Assembly (NCBI RefSeq): GCF_009193295.2
Contig: NZ_CP059973.1
Coordinates: 1,240,001-1,304,000, forward strand
DNA from: Bacteroides luhongzhouii
Lineage (GTDB): Bacteria > Bacteroidota > Bacteroidia > Bacteroidales > Bacteroidaceae
Length of the DNA: 64,000 nt
Direction of reading: 5' to 3'
Shown: positions 62,019-64,000 of the stretch, in pieces
Position numbering within the stretch: the stretch's first letter is position 1
Layout of the letters: the number at the start of each line of letters is the position of its first letter
Notes under the pieces: model-generated
What the model saw: the letters and a program-made list of their open reading frames with translations, nothing else
Told to the model about the DNA's origin: nothing
Databases searched by the model: none
Translations under genes and position numbers: made by a program

Positions 62019-63262
62019 AAGCCGTGTGCGAATGGTAATTTGACGAAAGATTTGAATAAGAATATTCTTGATATTCAATATAATTTCTTAAATTTACCTC
62101 GCCGGATAACTTTTGGTGATGGTAGTAATATTTCATATAGTTATGATGCAACAGGGAAAAAACTACGGACAGTTCATCAGGCAGGTGATACGAGTACTGC
62201 CACTGACTATTGCGGCAATGTGATCTATGAAAATGGTATAGCTAAAACGCTGCTTGTGGAAGGCGGCTATGTCTCTTTGTCGGACAATAAGTATCATTGC
62301 TATATTCAGGGCCATCAAGGGAATAATTGTGTGGTAGCTGATGAAAATGGAAACATAGAGGAGGTGAATCATTATTATCCTTTTGGTGGTACATTTGCTT
62401 CGACTTCATCTGTCCAGCCTTACAAGTACAACGGTAAGGAACTGGATAGACAAGGTGGTCTTGACTGGTATGATTATGGGGCGAGACATTATGATGCGGC
62501 AATAGGTAGATGGCATGTTGTAGATCCGATGGCGGAGAAATATTATTTGTGGTTTCCGTATGCGTATTGCCTGGGAAATCCGGTGAGGTTTATTGATCCA
62601 ACAGGGATGGTTACGGAGATTGCCCGTTTTATGGATGCTCTTCGTTTCAATAATAGTTCTATCCTGGAGAAGTTTAACTTTAGCTCGTGGGATTATGCTA
62701 CGGATGTGGAGTTCACAGGCAATTTGACATTCAATGATGAAACAAATACTTTTTATTCAAGTTATGGTATTGTTGAGGATGGAGTCCCTACCAGAGTTGG
62801 TGTTTCTGTAAAAGCATCCAATGTTTGGGAAGGTGGAGCTTCAATAGATGGAGGTAAAGGAAGATGGTATCGAAATGCATCTGGTAGCCTGAACAATGTA
62901 TATCCTGAGTTCGGGATTCTTACTTTTGCAAGGGGGATAGCTAATCTGTTATACAAGGGGGACAGAAGTTACCTGTTCAGATACACCACTTTGCTACAAA
63001 TAAAAACTCTAAATATACGAGAAAGATGGCAGATATCGCTCAAATTTATGGATTAAAGCTAGATGAGGCTTGGAACAAAGTGGCACTTCCGCATTTGGGA
63101 AGACATCCAAACGCATATCATGAGTTTGTATTGAGGGGTATGAAACAAGCTAGTAGGGAAGCCGGTAGAAATCCTAAAAAGTTTCTGAAACTCTATAATA
63201 AATATGTGAAACAAAAAGTTATTAATAATCCCAATTTATTAAATAAATCAGGTTGGAAATGA
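62019..63262 (+). pseudogene. Silent RHS tip with frameshifted AHH nuclease toxin
   Basis: RHS homology begins abruptly at CANGNLTKDLNKNILDIQYN (about 62025) with no start codon or signal peptide and continues through the core (HQGNNCVVADENGNIEEVNH, KYNGKELDRQGGLDWYDYGA, RFIDPTGMV). The C-terminal domain is an AHH-type HNH nuclease: PVQIHHFATNKNSKYTRKMA, GLKLDEAWNKVALPHLGRHP, NAYHEFVLRGMK. It is in a different frame from the RHS core. The second frame is closed by a TAA at 62942-62944, so the shift lies after that, most simply one G lost from a G5 run (62957-62961). As it stands no intact toxin is made from one frame. Confidence 0.85.
62358..62496 (+). repeat. 139-bp direct repeat, copy in the silent RHS tip
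   Basis: This is identical to 58601-58739 in the long RHS gene, in the same orientation and reading frame, 3.7 kb apart. A crossover here would replace the HExxxH tip with the AHH tip and delete the DNA between. Confidence 0.9.
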
Positions 63263-63864
63263 AAAAATATTATTGTGTATATTGGAGAGATAATCCAGAG
63301 ATTGCAAGTGCATGTTATGAGGGTGAGAATCAACTCGATTATGAGTTAATATCTCGGTTGGAAGGCAAAAATGAAATGCCGTTAGATTTTAAATTGAGAA
63401 GAATTAAGGAGGGAAAAGATGGCTTAACTATTGATGACAATACATTAATAGTAAAAGATGTTTGGCTGGATTATCAGCCTAATAGCTTGGTGTGGCCTAT
63501 AATGTCTGAAAAGTTTAAAAGTATAATTGAAGCGAGTTTGAAAGGCAATGAGCAAATAGATTGGATTACTTGCAATCTTAGAAATTTAGGTGAAACTAGG
63601 GAGTATTACATTTTGCGCTTCAATAAGCAAATGGATGTGTTGGACAAGAAGAAAACATTATTTATGGATGAAAGAAAAGAAAGTGTAATAAAGCCTGCCT
63701 TTTCTTTCTCTAAAATTAAAAATTACAGTGTATTTGTATGTCCTTCATCCTATAATTTTTGGAAAATACCTTCTTCATTCTATGTTAATGAAGAAATTAA
63801 AAAGAAAATACAAAAAGAAAAATTAACAGGAATAGAGTTCGAAAAGGCGATTATAACGGAATAG
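63259..63864 (+). CDS. Immunity-like protein coupled to the AHH tip
   Basis: ATG 63259 overlaps the AHH stop by four bases (ATGA), giving 201 residues (MKKYYCVYWRDNPEIASACY). The C-terminal part (KIPSSFYVNEEIKKKIQKEK followed by LTGIEFEKAI) has the same closing pattern as the protein at 61143 and fits the DUF1629/Imm11-type or a related immunity fold. It has no signal peptide; a cytoplasmic partner suits a nuclease toxin. The gene is intact although its toxin is frameshifted, as expected if immunity is still needed. Confidence 0.72.
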   Translation: MKKYYCVYWRDNPEIASACYEGENQLDYELISRLEGKNEMPLDFKLRRIKEGKDGLTIDDNTLIVKDVWLDYQPNSLVWPIMSEKFKSIIEASLKGNEQIDWITCNLRNLGETREYYILRFNKQMDVLDKKKTLFMDERKESVIKPAFSFSKIKNYSVFVCPSSYNFWKIPSSFYVNEEIKKKIQKEKLTGIEFEKAIITE

Positions 63865-63925
63865 ATATTTCTGAACCATGTTGTGATTTAGTTAATCATA
63901 TTCGATAACCGTATTTGATGCTTGT

Positions 63926-63973
63926 CCTGACATGAGAACTCCTAATTATTAGTTTCATGTCAGGTTTTTTTTT
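63926..63973 (+). terminator. Strong intrinsic terminator
   Basis: CCTGACATGA (63926-63935) pairs with TCATGTCAGG (63955-63964) and is followed by nine T residues, 61 bases after the immunity-like gene stop. This is the best terminator in the window. Confidence 0.9.
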
Positions 63974-64000
63974 GCATTACTCTGGGTTAAATCAAGATGG

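Noticed and set aside
58000..63000. Inversion-type phase variation (invertible promoter or shufflon) at the RHS tips
   Set aside because: The 139-bp copies are in direct, not inverted, orientation and no recombinase gene is nearby; homologous recombination explains exchange better.
1..64000. tRNA, rRNA, tmRNA or known riboswitch
   Set aside because: No cloverleaf with a GGTTCRA-type T loop, no rRNA-like sequence and no riboswitch consensus was recognised by eye; a covariance-model scan could still find small RNAs.
45592..64000. Integrative element with identifiable integrase and att sites
   Set aside because: No integrase, relaxase or transposase and no direct-repeat att pair is visible inside the window; the right end may be outside it.

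Overview
The window is chromosomal DNA of a gut Bacteroides (Bacteroidota). The evidence is two SusC/SusD outer-membrane import systems, an ECF sigma/FecR pair feeding a SusC-like receptor with an STN domain, Bacteroidota-only families (DUF4294, DUF4843, DUF4380, PKD-like lipoproteins), a DUF4369-TlpA thiol reductase, many lipoproteins, and the Bacteroides -7 promoter motif TAnnTTTG with a -33 TTTG. No rRNA, tRNA, CRISPR array, transposase or integrase was found.

Layout. (1) 1-8246: part of a polysaccharide utilisation locus. A SusD-like lipoprotein (cut by the window start) and a SusC-like receptor read left; a GH92 alpha-mannosidase and a DUF4380 lipoprotein read right. The divergent promoter region holds one 19-bp sequence twice, in opposite orientations, at nearly equal distances from the two start codons: a likely activator site. 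(2) 8283-11054: DUF4294 protein and a helix-hairpin-helix, beta-rich envelope protein. (3) 11098-24717: an apparent operon of ECF sigma factor, FecR anti-sigma, SusC, SusD, DUF4843 lipoprotein, PKD-like lipoprotein and two paralogous zinc-metalloprotease-like proteins; the second has lost its zinc-binding histidines. (4) 24835-45408: mostly housekeeping genes (radical SAM protein, SulP transporter, rubrerythrin, bactofilin, nadB, dihydrolipoyl dehydrogenase, TlpA-like protein, dacB/PBP4, CoA-transferase, miaB). These are interrupted by a graveyard of three gene fragments (25739-26318), an A/T-rich patch with an orphan AraC-type DNA-binding domain and an unknown lipoprotein, and a broken GH130 gene.

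(5) 45592-64000: an accessory region. A LexA/CI-like S24 regulator is divergent from a small ORF, a zinc-ribbon protein and a Lin1244/DUF4373 replication-like protein. Then come a short secreted RHS tip with a JAB-type metalloenzyme domain and a coupled lipoprotein; a cassette of HU-family protein, N-acetylmuramoyl-L-alanine amidase and a 33-residue membrane peptide (smalltalk type); a two-gene full-length RHS protein (1001 + 1393 aa) ending in an HExxxH domain and followed by a lipoprotein; and, right of a truncated CoA-binding gene, an orphan immunity-like gene, a start-less RHS tip whose AHH nuclease domain is out of frame by one base at a G5 run, and an overlapping immunity-like gene.

The accessory region reads as a polymorphic-toxin locus with one long RHS backbone and stored alternative tips. 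A 139-bp stretch is identical between the long RHS gene and the silent tip and could serve as the crossover arm for tip exchange. The RHS tips sit in what looks like a stripped-down prophage (repressor, replication-like gene, endolysin plus holin-sized peptide). Whether that lysis-like cassette releases RHS protein is the most interesting open question; it is inference only. Two intergenic spots 18 kb apart (27976-28114, 46571-46652) carry the same unusual array of TATATA cores spaced about two helical turns apart with alternately inverted spacers.
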